A DNA stretch of 64,000 nt from Elgaria multicarinata webbii (GCF_023053635.1 NC_086180.1:92605447-92669446), one strand, 5' to 3'. Shown: positions 23,448 to 35,655, numbered from the stretch's first letter. Translations and numbers: made by a program. The notes: generated by a model from the letters alone, not told the origin.

Positions 23448-23785
23448 AGGCTTTGAGCATCGTCAGATGGGAAGGGGGAAAATCATATTTCCCTACTGTC
23501 GCTATGGCCGCCTGCTGCTGTCCCACAATAGTGACGATTTCTTTACACAGGGAAAGAAAGAGGAAGCAGCACGGCCATGAGGACATTTTTATTGTCCTGC
23601 TTTTGCTGCATACAGCAGGAAATGGCAGCAAGTTTCGGATTTACCGGAGTCTATTTTGTTGCCGAAAAAAGACCAGAAGGGGCAGGAGATGTGTGGGAGG
23701 CAAACAGCATCATCAAAAGAATGTGCAAAAAAACATGAGTGGGTAATAATGAGCGTGCAATAAACCGCTTGTCTGATGATGCCCT
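23448..23785 (+). mobile_element. Hairpin-bearing MITE, copy 1
   Basis: Left end GAGCATCGTCAGATGGG and right end CTTGTCTGATGATGCCC are imperfect inverted repeats. It shares the block TTTTGCTGCATACAGCAGG (a small hairpin), the CCAGAAGGGGCAGGAG block and the CAATAAACCGCTTGTCTGATG end with copies at 41,010-41,375 and 45,395-45,716. Non-coding. Superfamily unresolved. Confidence 0.65.
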
Positions 23786-23799
23786 TTATCTTACCTGGT

Positions 23800-24545
23800 T
23801 TTCTACAGCATGAATGCTGAACTCTCCCAGGACCAGGGTCCTAGGTTTTCCAGCACCACATCTGAGCATTTCAGCCAGCACGGTCAGGGAATCCATTGGA
23901 TAGCAGGGTGGGCGGCACACCAACAGTATCCCCAGTCTGTCTCTTAGGCCCAGCACAAGGTACAGGCCCTCATAGCCTGTCCCAGGGCAGAGCGGTTTCC
24001 AGGTGAGCGAGATTGAACATTTATGGATCACAGTGACTCCCCCCTCTAGCATGGCTTGGTGCTGCACTGAGTAATGATGGGCCAGATGGGCAAAACTGGG
24101 TCATCTCTACACCAGACAGCTCTCCCACCCAGTTCTCAGTGATACCCACCAGGTTGGCTCCCTCATCCGCGATCACATTAAGGATGAGTGAGGTCTTGTT
24201 ATGAACTGACCTGGCATTCACCAACACCACAACTAGGCCAGAAGTGCAGTAGCCAGTCCACCAGGATGGTGAAGTGTTCAGAAGGGGGAATGGCTTGTAG
24301 CCATCTTGCTCCCCCACAACTTCGATGACATTTCCTCACCATCCCTTCCCTACGACAGCTGTTACGAAGCACCCTCCATGTCAGCCTCTCTTCCACACTG
24401 CCACATTCTGGTTTGTAGCCACCCCTTCCCCAAAAATTGAGACAAAAGAAAAGGTGGGGGGGAGTGAGGGAGAAAGAGGAAGAAAAGGCTAAGGAGCAGG
24501 GACAATGGGCTAGAGCAACTAGATGAGACCCATGCGTGATTGCAT
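23800..24545 (-). pseudogene. L2-like LINE endonuclease fragment, broken
   Basis: The minus strand encodes VVLVNARSVHNKTSLILNV, VGITENWVGELSGVE, GGVTVIHKCSISLTWK and RTLVLGEFSIHAVEN. These match the order of an AP-type endonuclease of an L2/CR1-group LINE (N-terminal NARS, ITETW, GDFN positions). The frame shifts between the two main pieces near 24,060, and the usual GDFN is changed to GEFS, so it is inactive. No RT segment adjoins it. Confidence 0.7.
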
Positions 24546-25866
24546 TCTACCCCCAGTTGGTTGGAGCTTTTGACCTCGATTTCTATCTTTCTCTTCTCTT
24601 GACTCTCACCCAACATACCACAGCTTTTCTCACCCTAGGTCAGGGTTACAGGCCTGGCAGCAATCCTACATCCAAACCAACAGAGGGGACATCCCTGAAA
24701 GGGGCTCCCCCTTTGATGTCACCCCTTTGGCATTGGCTGGTTCTTTTATAAGTCTCTTCCAGGTGAGGCTCTGGCCCAATCCAGCCACAATATAGACCCC
24801 AGCTGCAGACACTTACTAGCAAGCTGCAAGGTAAAACAGTTCAGCTAAGCAGGTATGCCAGCAAGCAGAGCTTGGGAAATCAGGGAGGCACTCTTGCTAG
24901 CAGGTAACAGCCATTGAGGCAGAGGGCAAGTAGCGCTTCAAGGGCAGTTTTCAGGGGTGCTCTGTTGTGGAGTTTTCTTCTCCTGGTCCTCAGTGTGTGT
25001 GTATGTGTTACAAAATGCCACCTTGAATAAATATGAAAAGATATAAATCTTTCACTACATTTACTAAACGTGCATGATTAAATTCAGAAAAAAGTACTAA
25101 CGTCCTCTCAATCCCTTTTACCAAAGGCAGTATGACTATGCTAGTTTAGTTAATTGGCAGGATCTTTCTGAACTACAGCAACTAGCGAGATCGTGCTTTT
25201 TATCTTGAAAGTACTTTCCAGATGGAATGCCTTTTCTTAGATTGTAGGTCTCCTCAATATCTTAACCTCTTCAACTCTAGCTCTTCCACAAGATTGTGCC
25301 TAAAGTGGCTCACAACGTATCAAATGAACAACAATATTACAAAGTTAATGGAAGCAATTAAAAATAACCAGTAGGTAAATTCATAAATCAATTGCACCAT
25401 ACAATATCAATAAAACAATACAAGTAAACTGACCTAATCCAGAAGTTTAGAATCAAATTGGTAGAGAAAAGTGCTTAATGAAGAATTAAAAATAGCCTAA
25501 CAGAAAGCCAACAAGGTCTCCATTCCACAATGGCATCAAAGGGTTCCCCACAATTAACCTGCTCCCACTGGTTGGCAGCCGCACCTCTCAGACAAGGCAG
25601 CCCTGGCTCTGAGCCCCCACCTGGGTGCCCTTGGTTGCCTCTTCCCTCACCTCTCACCATCGAGCCCCCAAGGACCCTTTTTTTATTATTTACTCTGTAT
25701 CTTTTTGTCAAGCATCTCCTCCAGTACTGTCTTAGACTCCCAAATTCTTCTAGTTTAGGTTGGCATAAATTAAAAACCCTTCTGTTGAAATCTCATACTG
25801 GTATGTTGTCTAAGCCTAAAATCAAGCATATTCATACATGAAATTTGGCACATACAAACATTGACT
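24546..25866. other. Unassigned DNA with a possible weak LINE tail near 25,300-25,430
   Basis: The stretch AAAGTGGCTCACAACGTATC followed by A-rich AT sequence resembles the minus-strand 3' tail of a LINE/SINE. The remainder shows no gene, RNA or recognisable repeat. Confidence 0.3.
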
Positions 25867-26390
25867 TAGAGCTTCATCACACCAGTATTATACTGTGCAA
25901 TCACTGCGAATTGTGTGCAAAGGACTCCAAAGTTTTCCAGCTTATAATCTGCTTTGACTGTGAACTACTCCTGCTTTAATTGTGCTTCTTAGCCAAAACA
26001 ACTGTCGTATTTTACTACTCCTTTAAGAGCAAATCTTTTGTTGTTCTCCAAGCGGCCACCGGGAGCACAGGAGGAGGATTTGATATGTTTAAACTACCAA
26101 TTAAACAAATGCTTACATCTGTGTAAGTTTTAAAGATAAAGACATCAAAATTGGCACAGTAATAGATATTAAGGAGAGCTTTAAGCGTATCAAATTTGAA
26201 TCAGATTGGGCCATCCGTTGATTTTTTACATTTCTCCCCCTTAAACCTTTTTCCTGGTATGCAAAGGATCTTAGGAGCGCTGTTGCCCAGGGTGTGATTT
26301 AGCTAACAACAACAACAGCTTTATGCTATAGGGATAATTCGAGGGAAATGGGTACGTGGGATGAAGCTTTCTTAAAAATATGGCTCCCAC
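25867..26390 (+). repeat. DNA element arm (TAGAGCTTCATCACACCAG end), left of an inverted pair
   Basis: Begins TAGAGCTTCATCACACCAG and aligns in reverse complement with 30,190-30,628 over roughly 450 bases, including ACTGTGCAATCACTG, AAAGATAAAGACATCAAAA, AAGGAGAGCTTTAAGC and CTGGTATGCAAA. Either two separate MITE copies in opposite orientation, or the two long terminal arms of one 4.8-kb element. Confidence 0.6.
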
Positions 26391-27420
26391 TAAGCAATGC
26401 CTCCAGTGAGCAGGAAAGCGATAAATGTGTGTTTTGCTCTTTCTAACCACATTCCTTAAATTAAACAAACTTCAGTGCTATGTGGCTAGAGTACAAAGGT
26501 GTGTGTGTGCCAGCACAGGCATGACTAACATGAGAATGCTGCGAGGTGGGGATTCTGATCCAAATCCTGAATTATGCAACTGTGATCCTGCGCATAGGAT
26601 TGAAGATTGCATTGTCCAGTCCCTAGTGATCCTGCCTGGCCTGCAGGGGCCTCTGCTGCCTTTACGCTGCCACCAACAGTATAATAAGGACCATCTCTTT
26701 CCTCCTCTCAACAGCCTTTGGTCTCCTCAGTGCTCCTGGCTTTCCTGCTCAGCTTCCCATGTGCTTGCCACACTGGGAAAGAAACCAAAATTGCCTAAAC
26801 TACACAATGAACTAGTAAAGGAGTATAGCAATCATTTGGACTATCTGAGACAACTCCTTGGGAAACCAGAGCTCTGCAAAGGTGAGTTTCTCTTATCAAC
26901 AGTTTAGTGTATTTCATTGCACCATTAACATTGCTATCATCCTGCTGTTTCAGGAAAGTGCGAACTGTGTATCCAATCTATGATGAAGCATTCCATGTTC
27001 TTAGGGCTGCTGTTTCAACACCTGTACAGAAACCAGGGCCTGTGCTTGTGATGGATGAGCTGCTGTTTGCTTTGGCTTTCCTGACACTCATGATGGTAGA
27101 CACATTGCTGACCGTGGGCTCGCTGTATAGACCCCATCGTGGCTGTGCAGTTGCACCCCGTGGTTTATATGATGCAGCCGCCGACTCGCAGCCACATCGC
27201 ACTTTTCCCCAGGAAACTGCACTTTTTCAATGTGTCATTTTGCCATGACTTTTTACATTGCTCCAATGTCACCATGGTTGTTTGTTGTCTGTCAGTAATG
27301 GCCTCAGTTCACATCAACAGAGTGGGCGTAGTTAGGGCTGGATCCCAGTGCAGGGTAGGGCAGGAATGCAGGGCAGGGCTCAACAAGTAACAGCTGCCGA
27401 GGCAATATTAAAGTCTGGAG
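26391..27420. other. No feature recognised
   Basis: Frames at 26,425-26,907 (160 codons) and 26,907-27,248 (113 codons) lack recognisable motifs and are not linked by convincing splice phases. They lie between the two inverted arms, so this may be transposon interior, but nothing transposase-like was seen. Confidence 0.35.
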
Positions 27421-27965
27421 GGGTCCGATAAATGGCTCATATTTGGAGGGAGTAGGAAAACAGATAGACTCACTCCACCTCACATATCAAGAAGCACACA
27501 GGATTATTCGTAGAGAGGCCAGCCCTTGCTTTCGAAACACCACCGGTCATTGGGTTGCCCCTCGCAGTGGGTTCGGTGCAGGGGCTGGACCCTGGTACTC
27601 AGCCCAATTTTCAAGTCAACCTCACTGTCATACAAGGACTCAGTTTTACCCAGAAAATAACACAAAATTTCCTTAGCTTAAACTAACAAAAACTTAGGTC
27701 AATCTTGCAGGGTTGTAGTAAAAAAGGAGATGGGATGGCAAAGTCAGAGCCCCACAGTTAGAGATTTCAAAAGGCCTCTTACCTTGGGTGTGTGCACAGG
27801 TAGGGTTTAGAAAAAGCCATCCGTTGAACCACTTCTCCTCTCAAGGTGTGCTCATCCTGGACATGAGCCCCCAAATTGTCCAGGATAAAAATCCACTTTG
27901 GTTGTAAGGCAACTCTGTTTTATTGAGCACAACACAGCTGTACAGAGAGAGTCCTACAGACAAAG
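27421..27965 (-). mobile_element. Possible endogenous retrovirus LTR end and leader (fossil)
   Basis: On the minus strand an AATAAAA polyadenylation signal (about 27,921) is followed by a short U5-like segment and then TTTGGGGGCTCATG, similar to a proline-tRNA primer-binding site of gammaretrovirus-type elements. A leader-like stretch follows with CCAAGGTAAGAGG, resembling a splice donor. No viral protein is present, so only an LTR edge plus leader survives. It looks broken and old. Tentative. Confidence 0.4.
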
Positions 27966-27967
27966 AA

Positions 27968-28085
27968 CTTAGAGTCATAGAATCATAGAATAGCAGAGTT
28001 GGAAGGGGCCTACAAGGCCATCGAGTCCAACCCCCTGCTCAATGCAGGAATCCACCCTAAAACATCCCTGACAGATGCTTGTCCA
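27968..28085 (-). repeat. CR1 LINE 3' end
   Basis: Minus-strand CR1 3' terminus: starts at the (ATTCTATG)n-type tail (TAGAATCATAGAATAG), then GGAAGGGGCCTACAAGGCCA and CCCCTGCTCAATGCAGG. Same sequence as the + strand copy ending at 60,503. Confidence 0.9.
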
Positions 28086-28291
28086 GCTGTCCAGTCCACA
28101 TGGCTTCTCCTCAGGCAGTGTGAAAAGCAGTAGCTTCTTAAGGTGGCAAAATTCTAAAGCAAAACAAAGACAGATCAAAGGTAACTTCTTCATTATACCT
28201 TATCAACAGATGCCCCATAACTCTACTAGCAGTGCCAGATTGACCTGGATGGTCAGTCCTCCTTATCAAGCTAGCTTATTTGTCTTAAACT

Positions 28292-29245
28292 TAGGGTGAC
28301 CAAATGTCAGAAATTCCCCAGATTTCTCTGGGAATTTGTTAAATCCTGGATGTCAGGGGGTTTTCTATAATTTTCTATCATGTCTGGGAAGATGTGGTTT
28401 CCCACCCCCACTGTTCCAATCAGAGCCTTAAAGGCGAAAGCGTGTCATTCCTGGACATTACAGAAAAGGCCCCAACTGGAACAGTAGGGGCAGGAATAAC
28501 ATGCTTTCTCCTCCTCCACTCTAATCAGGGCCTTTAAGCAGCTGCCCACTCATAGGCCTGGGATAAACGTTAGGCCTTGGGAGAAGTCCTTTCCTCCCCC
28601 AACACCTGGGGGAAGAGGCTTACTTGGAGGCAGGGAGGGGGTGGGGGAAGAAAGGGGACACCTGTGGACCTCTTTTGGCGTCTCACCCCAGCATCCCCCC
28701 CCCCCACGATTTCCTGCTTACTTTCTTTTTTATAACCCCATTGTGGGAGAAAAAGCAGGAAATTGAGGGGTATGTGGCAAAAATGCCCCCCACTGTGTTG
28801 CCCCCACAGTGCTTGGCAAGAGAGTCATGGGGGGGGGGGGCATTTTTCTGAAGGGAAAGCTTCATAGAGCGCCCAGGAATCTCTATGAAGATCACCCATA
28901 GAGAGTCCTTGGTGCCAACCCCATTAGCACAAATGGGCTCATAAGAACAAAAAGGGGGAAGTGGGAGGTGTGTGGGGGGGGGTCCCCACACTGGGCCATC
29001 CCTTTCATCCCCCACCCCCTGCCCCCTACCTCTAAATAAGCATTTTCCCACAGATTAAGCTGCGCAGAAGAAATCATTTTACCTCAATTGGGAGGGGAGT
29101 TACCTGGAGGTAGGGAGGTGTGGGGTGGGGAGGAAAGGTGTGTGGTGGGACCCCTTCAGTTGTCTCCCCACACCCCAGCACGCCTCCCCATTTCCTGCTT
29201 TTTTGTTTTGTTTTGTTTGTTCTTATAATCCCTTTTCTGTGAAAA
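28292..29245. repeat. GC-rich repeat block with direct and inverted sub-repeats
   Basis: Starts TAGGGTGACCAAATG. A 'ggaggnagggaggng...ccccagca...catttcctgct' unit occurs at about 28,622-28,760 and again at 29,100-29,205. An inverted, diverged version lies at about 28,960-29,045. The open frames here are shadows of G-runs and C-runs. Probably a composite non-autonomous DNA transposon. Confidence 0.45.
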
Positions 29246-30064
29246 TTTTCTGATGAAAATCTACACTCCTTCTAATACTTATTAAAATCATTTGATACAA
29301 ATTAGACTTGTAATTGGATCTTTGCCCTTGCTTCTGACAGATCCTGGCTTATCTCAGAGACAGGCCATCGGATCCAGGACGAAGCGAGGGTCTACTTCTG
29401 GAGCAGGCAGAGGAGCATCCACATCGCCAGACGTTAATGACGTGGCCCAAGCTAAGCCAGTGGTCAGGTTCTGCAGCAGCCAGGCAAGAGGGGACAAAGC
29501 CAAGCAAGACAGGGGAAGGGATCCTCCAGTGCATCCCCCTTTGGCATGTTGTTCAGATTACGGAGCTGATTTCGAGAGGTCCTACGATGGTCCTGCAGAG
29601 AGTAATGAGCAAGTGCATGAGTAACGATAGTCACTGCAGAGAGTAATGACCAAGTGCAGTTAAAGTATGAGAGGACAGAGCTAATTGCCCCCTATGTCCT
29701 TTAAGCTTCCCAACCTTAGGGATAGTAGAGTCCGCTGTCCCTTTGCCAGGGGCTGAAGTAAGATTCACCTGCCAAATAAAGTTTCATCTATATTTGCAAT
29801 GTGGGTGGCACCTGGGTATGTCACCTTGTCCTTTGCATGAGGTAGCAAAATGTCTTGGGCCGGCCCTATTTATCAGGCATATTGGGATCTGGCTGGCAGT
29901 ATTCAGGCTGATACTGAAACCTAGAGGGCACTCTTGACTCATTGGGGTAGTCCACCAGGTTTGCTGAGAAAACCAGAAGACTTGTGTTATAGGGGATAAG
30001 GTGCTGGGTGGAAACTGACCACTGGAGGCCTTGGCTGAAGACACAGGCCCAGGGTGTTTGACAG
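29246..30064. other. Unassigned; short direct duplication at 29,596-29,658
   Basis: TGCAGAGAGTAATGAGCAAG near 29,596 recurs as TGCAGAGAGTAATGACCAAG near 29,635. An AATAAAG at 29,776 may end a retroelement transcript. The 110-codon frame at 29,292-29,624 is low-complexity and unrecognised. Confidence 0.35.
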
Positions 30065-30189
30065 TTCTGGTGTTTATTTAACCCTCCCCATGAGATAGGT
30101 TAGTCTGAGAGTAAGTGACTGGTCCAGTGAGCTTCATGGCTGTGGGTGGGATCTGCCTACTCAAGTCCAATGCTCTAACCACTATGAGC
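30065..30189 (-). repeat. tRNA-derived SINE fragment, Sauria-like
   Basis: The minus strand reads GTGGTTAGAGCATTGGACTT (A-box-like tRNA head), then CATGAAGCTCACTGGACCAG and CTCAGACTAACCTATCTCAT, the usual order of squamate tRNA SINEs. Diverged, with no clean tail. Confidence 0.6.
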
Positions 30190-30628
30190 TTCTTCCCATG
30201 TACCTGCTTCCCTTGGATTATCCCCGTAGCGCTAAGCTTTTGCAGTTGTTTTTGTTTTTGCATACCAGGAAGTGAGTTTAAGGGGGGAAATGTAAAAAAA
30301 AAATCATAAAAAATCAGTGGATGACCCAATTCAATTCAAATTTGGTATGCTTAAAGCTCTCCCTAATATGTATTACTGTGCCAATTTTGGTGTCTTTATC
30401 TTTAAAGCTTACGCAGATTTCTTTAAAATCCTGCTCCTGCGCCCTAGCAGCAGCTTGGAAGATACACTCAAAAAGTAGGGGCTAAATATGGCGAATCTTT
30501 TGGCTTTATTGCACAAATAAGGCAGGATGCAGGGGAGTCCTTCACAATCAAAGCAGTTTATAAGGTGGAAAACTTTGCATGCAATTCACAGTGATTGCAC
30601 AGTATAACGCTGGTGTGATGAAGCTCTA
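30190..30628 (-). repeat. DNA element arm, right of an inverted pair
   Basis: Ends CTGGTGTGATGAAGCTCTA, the reverse complement of the start at 25,867. Contains AGTGATTGCACAGTATAACG, CCAATTTTGGTGTCTTTATC and TTTGCATACCAGGAAGTGAG, matching the left arm in reverse. Confidence 0.6.
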
Positions 30629-32224
30629 AATCACACTGCCGTATTTAAATACATTGCTTCAGAAAATCTTCAATGTATTCAGCCGAACAGGGAATCACAG
30701 TAAAACAGGAAGCTATGCTGTCCCTGAAGAAAACAATAAAAGGAAATGTTGTGATTTCCCCCTGTATGTGATCCATGTCTCAGCTTCCTTTAAAGAGAAG
30801 CTTTACAACATTAGGCTATCCAAAAGAGATTGGGGGAGGGAGACTGTTTTGCGTGCCTGTTTAAAGAACCAAAGGACAGCCACATTTTGAAGACTGAGAA
30901 GTGGATATCATTGAATACCATTGTGTAATCTAAGAGAACTATAAAGAACAACATGGGGTAGGATCCAGGCTAGGATAATGCCTATTGAAATCAATGAAGC
31001 TGAAGTAATGTCCAACTTTTCACACTGTTTTCAATGGGACTAAGTGCAAGTAACTTAAGCTGCAATCTTAGACTGTTTACTCTCAAGTAAGCCTAATTGA
31101 AAATAGGGGACTTACTTCTGAGTGAACATATATAGGATTTTGGTGCCACTCTGGATCCACTATTTTTATAGTGTTTCCTTTAGTAGAGTTTAATATGAGC
31201 AGAATAGGATCCAAGAGCAAAAAATTCTGGAGAAAGAGGGGGGTGGCCCTAGAGAGGGATGGCTGCTTCTGCCCCATTGCTGTTTGACCCTTACAGTGGA
31301 TCCTCTGGCTACAGTGATCAGAGGGGAAAAGAACAACCGTGACATACAATTTCTTACCTAAAAGTTGTACACAGAAGACATTATTCTGTATGTTCTGTAT
31401 GAGTCATGTACAGAAATTAAAATTCTAAGCACATATAAGTTTCAGGTTATATGATTAAATGTTTAAAAACTCTGAATTAATAGGTTGAAATTTTAATTAA
31501 AAGCAGTTTGTCTTCACATGGCAAAAATGACATTGGAAACTGCAGTAAAATATTTAGGGATATAGATAAGTTACCAACTTAAACGGCATTTATAAATATA
31601 CATCTTAATAAATGACAATCTTAAAAGTAAACTTTTGGGGGCCATCAACCACCTTACCCATAACTTGAGTTGGCAGAACTGCTAATATCAAGTTGAATAT
31701 TATGTATCGTATTTTAATGTATAAATATGCCCCTAAAAGTTGACATCTCTACTTGAATACTTGGCAAAAAAATTATATTAATGTTTGCGTGGAATGGGAA
31801 ATGCCCAGGAATAGTGCATAAGGTCTCATGTAAAAAGAAAATAGAGGAGGAATGGGTTTACTGGATGTGAAATTGGATTCATATGTCTGTCTTAGCTTCA
31901 AAGCATGTGTACTTTTTGCTTGGGAAGGACATTTCCAGAGAGCAAAAACATTTAAACTGAAATTTGGCCAGTCTGTTGTGGCTCAACAACTCTGTTCCAC
32001 TTTGGAATTCTGAAATAAATACAAAACCTGACTTCAAATTGTATATAATGAGCAAACAAATTTACTAAGGGCACAACCCTATGTAAGTTTTTGTCTCCCA
32101 GCATTCCCCAACCATCTATGTTGGGTGGTGAATGCTAAGACTTGCAGGACTTTCCCCTGTCTAAACATGTTTAGGGTTACCCCTTTAAAAGGATTACTGG
32201 GGACACCTTGATTTGGACAAGCTC
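30629..32224. other. Mostly unassigned; short palindromic repeat at ~31,020-31,140
   Basis: The segment with CAATGGGACTAAGTGCAAG, CTCAAGTAAGCCTAATTG and GGGGACTTACTTCTGAGTG is a known-looking palindromic reptile repeat (AAGTAAGTCCC arms). A related one lies at 53,990-54,090. No gene was seen in the rest. Confidence 0.4.
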
Positions 32225-32344
32225 CAGCAATGGTGTAGTGCAGGGGGGGAAATTTCTTTCAGACCAAGGGCCAAATTCATTTTTGGAGGAGCTCTCAGGG
32301 GCCATGTTCCAATGGTGGTTGGGGGCCAAAGGCAAAAGAGCCGG

Positions 32345-32384
<40 letters not shown>

Positions 32385-32620
32385 AATAATAATAATAATA
32401 GCATATTATCACTGAATGCCCTTACTGCCAGTAACAGCCGTAAGAGAACCATTTAAACATTTTAGAATGTGGTGGTGGAGAGTCAGTACAAAAGCCAAGA
32501 AACAGCCGAATGATTGGTGGAGGAAAGGGGGTGCGGCCAGGAGAAGGTGGCATGACATCTAGGGAACCACAGGAGGGCCAGATTTGACCCCCAGGCCTGA
32601 GGTTCACCACTCCTAATGTA
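32225..32620. repeat. Repeat with internal (GAT)n/(AAT)n microsatellite
   Basis: The left part (ACCAAGGGCCAAATTC) and right part (GAGGGCCAGATTTGACCCCC) are imperfect inverted ends around (GAT)n at 32,346-32,384 and (AAT)n at 32,384-32,400. Open frames across it are poly-Asp/Asn or poly-Ser/His and not genes. Confidence 0.5.
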
Positions 32621-34319
32621 GTGGACAATGAAAAAAGCTGTATATAATGTACTTTTTGTGGAATTAAGGGTGGAAACCTATCCACCTAGTCACCAGCCCC
32701 TGAAATTGGAGGCTACCAGGATGGCTGGAGCACAGAGGAGATCCTTTCCTCCATGTTCCAGCTGCCCTGCATTTTTTGCAACTTCACTTGTCTAGGTGCA
32801 GCATTGGGAAAGTGGAGGGAAAGGGACTTGGAGACCTGATAGGAAGCTGCGTAAGCAGCTTCTGTGGCCTTCTCCCCTCCCTGCCCTCGGGATTGCCCCC
32901 CTTTTGCCCTCTTGGTGCTTCATTTCCAAGCACGGAGATGTAGCTGGCACAGCAAGAACCCCAATGGCTATGAGGGGTGCGTGCAGGGGAGAAGGCAGGG
33001 AGAGTGATTTCTGGGCTTCGAGGTCGCAGCCATGGTTCCTACATCAGTTCCCAGAAACCAAAGCATCCTGTGGCCCTCTAGACAATGTCTAGTTGTCATA
33101 GGATTGCTCACTAAAGCTCCTTGAAGTATCCAAGATGGTGTGCTAATAGAGAGGTTGTTACAAAAATATGCAATAAGGACTATTAGCACATTTACAACGT
33201 CAAGCTAACTTAAACAGACTGTGTGAAATAAGCTGATAGGGCAGAGACCTCTGGTATTGTGAACTGAGTAGCGTCCTCTCCCTCATTATCTTTATGTGTG
33301 CTTTCTTAGTTTATATAGTGGCATCACTGCATATGGCATTTTACAGAGGAACATAAACCAACGAAGACAGATCACAGCTAAATATTAATTGTGGGGAAGA
33401 TGACAAAGGAGGAAAGGAGGAAACAAAGGTAGCAATTGATTTAGTATCAATTACTTTTCTATTGAATTAATGAAAATATAAGCAGAGGAATTATATTCTC
33501 CCACAGAGTTACAGCCAGACTGAGTGCAGCCATATGTAAAATCCAGGCAAGGAGTTACACAGTCCTCAGTAGTGACAATGGGTTGCTGTCTGTGCTTTCT
33601 CATAGCCCTAGATAAATGTCATGGATAAAGACCTTCCTTTTTCAAATAATTTATGGGCCTTAGTGCCAGTTTCTGGATTGACATTGGCAGCCAAGTACAG
33701 TTGCGTCTAAAGTGCAGTTTGGGAGTTTGCTAGAAAGAGCAGCTGATAAATGCTGAGAGTAACTTTGCTGCACTGCCTGGATTCCTCTCTGAATTGCACT
33801 ATAGAAGACGATGTGGATTACCTTCAATACGTCAAATGTCTTGGTTATTCCTGAAACCTGAAGCACTGCAGTTTTATCATGTAGGGGGTAACCCTATCGA
33901 TTGTGCCCTCAATGATTTGAAGCCCCCCCAAATTTGGAGCTTCTGATCATGCAATCCAAGGCAAGAGGAGTGCAGAGGCAATCTGTGCCTTCCCTTCCTC
34001 CCACCCTGGAAGTCTTTGCTTTTTGTCTGTCCAGCTGGGGCATTTCAGAAGGGCAGGGGAGGAAGCTGGAAGGCACTCAGGACAGCTCGTATCCCAGCCT
34101 CTCTGGTCTCCTCCCCTCCTCAGCTACCAGAATGCCCCCAAAGTTCCCCTGTCTCCGATGTTGCTTTTCCAATGTTGAGGGTCTGCGAGGGAGTGGAGGG
34201 GTCGGAAGAAGTTGCAGTGCTGTCTCTCACCTCAGAGGGGAGAATCCCCAGAATCTTTTGGCTCCTCAGACAATCCCTAGTCTAAACATGTGGCTCCCGT
34301 CGCTTCTCTGTCATTGCTC
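32621..34319. other. No feature recognised
   Basis: The frames at 33,934-34,335 are overlapping and without motifs. No RNA gene or repeat was recognised. Confidence 0.35.
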
Positions 34320-34560
34320 CGACGTCGCTTCCTGAAAACAGAAAGTAACGAGGCCCATTCAGTCCGGCAGGAGAGAGCAGCAACCAGACTTTTTCGTGGG
34401 GGGGGGGGGGAGGGTTGCGACGCAAGGAAAGCCAGAAGGGGTGGAAGACATGCAATAAGCAGACAACATCATGGGAGCAATCCATGAGGGCCCAGGAACG
34501 AACATGTGCCGTGAAATGCTCGCCGGATGGAGCAGCTTCATGTCGAGGGGCCATCAGGCT
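34320..34560 (+). repeat. Hairpin-bearing MITE, diverged partial copy
   Basis: Shares GGCCCATTCAG, the GCCAGAAGGGGTGGAAG block, GCAGACAACATCATGGGAGC and an AATGCTCGCCGGATGGAGC end with the copies at 23,448 and 41,010. Contains a long G run at about 34,398. Confidence 0.5.
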
Positions 34561-35655
34561 GCTCCCTCAGCCTATTAAGGCCTAATTGGAGCCAGGGCTC
34601 AGACCCCTGCATTTTCAGTGCTAAGGATCAGCTCTAGAATATAAGAAGTAAAAAAGGTAAAAATGAGCCCTGAAGAAGTGCATTATCTCACCAGTGGGTA
34701 AGTCCAGAGTCCCCACATGCCAGAGATTGCGGGGAGGGCTTTGAGGTTAGCAGCTGGCATTTCCTGGGACACGTTGAGCTCCAGCAGTTGCTTTGCTGGA
34801 ACTAAAAGCCCTGTGCCATGAGGCAAAAGCTGGACACCAGACAAGCCCTTTATAACGTTGTGGTTGTTGCTATTACAAACAACAACAAGGATAAAATGAA
34901 GTTCAGGGATTTCAACGGGCTGATGGCAACAGGGCACATTTTAAAAAGAGGATCTAAGATTAACAGTGTCTGTTAATGGTCAACTTGCTGTGTTAGCTAA
35001 AATGTCCAGATTAGTTGTGAGCCAACAGGAAAAGAAAGTGGTGGGTTAGGGGAAACTCAAACAGGAAGAGATGTACCAGAAGTCATATGAGACAGGAGCA
35101 GTCAAATGTGCTTTATGTTGCTGAAGTGGAAACTGGGAACTAGCAAGGCTGAGAAAGGTAGGGGCACTTGCACGCTTTTGTTTCTGCAGTTTGCTTTATC
35201 AGTGTGGCTTACTGTCATTTCACACACAGGGCAACTAAGAAGGCTTTTTGCAGCATGATGGAATGCATGAAAGGAGAGAAAATGAGGGAATTACTCTGTA
35301 GAAAAGTAGTTGTGGTGTTGGAGAAAAGTTTGCAAATTTATGTAAAATTGAAACTTTGCATTTTAATATAGAAACTTGCCTAGGAGTCCCCTCCCCTCAC
35401 TGCCCCTATTCATGGAATATTAAATCTAAGGAATTTTTAGTAAGTCCTAAATCCCGTTGTCATTCTCTCTGTCAAAATTAGAGCTGGTGTTGGGTTATCA
35501 GGATGAGCTGAATTACATATTTGAACTGTGAACATGAGATTCCCAAATGATGTCTGAAGGTGATGTGCAAAGAGATGGCAAGAGGCTGTTTTGGAAAGGA
35601 GAAATGTTGGGAGGGAGACAGTACTTAACCATTTGATGTTTTTTCTCTATCACTC
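34561..35655. other. No feature recognised
   Basis: Unique-looking DNA just upstream of a LINE fragment. A non-coding first exon of SH3TC1 could lie anywhere between here and 37,790, but nothing marks it. Confidence 0.35.

Noticed and set aside
26425-27248. Two adjacent frames as exons of an unknown gene
   Set aside because: No recognisable motif, no matching splice phases, and location inside a repeat-rich inverted pair.
25867-30628. One intact large transposon with a new transposase
   Set aside because: No transposase-like protein in the interior and no shared target duplication at the ends; kept only as an open question.
32177-32456. Poly-Asp/Asn and poly-Ser/His frames
   Set aside because: Translations of the (GAT)n/(AAT)n microsatellite.
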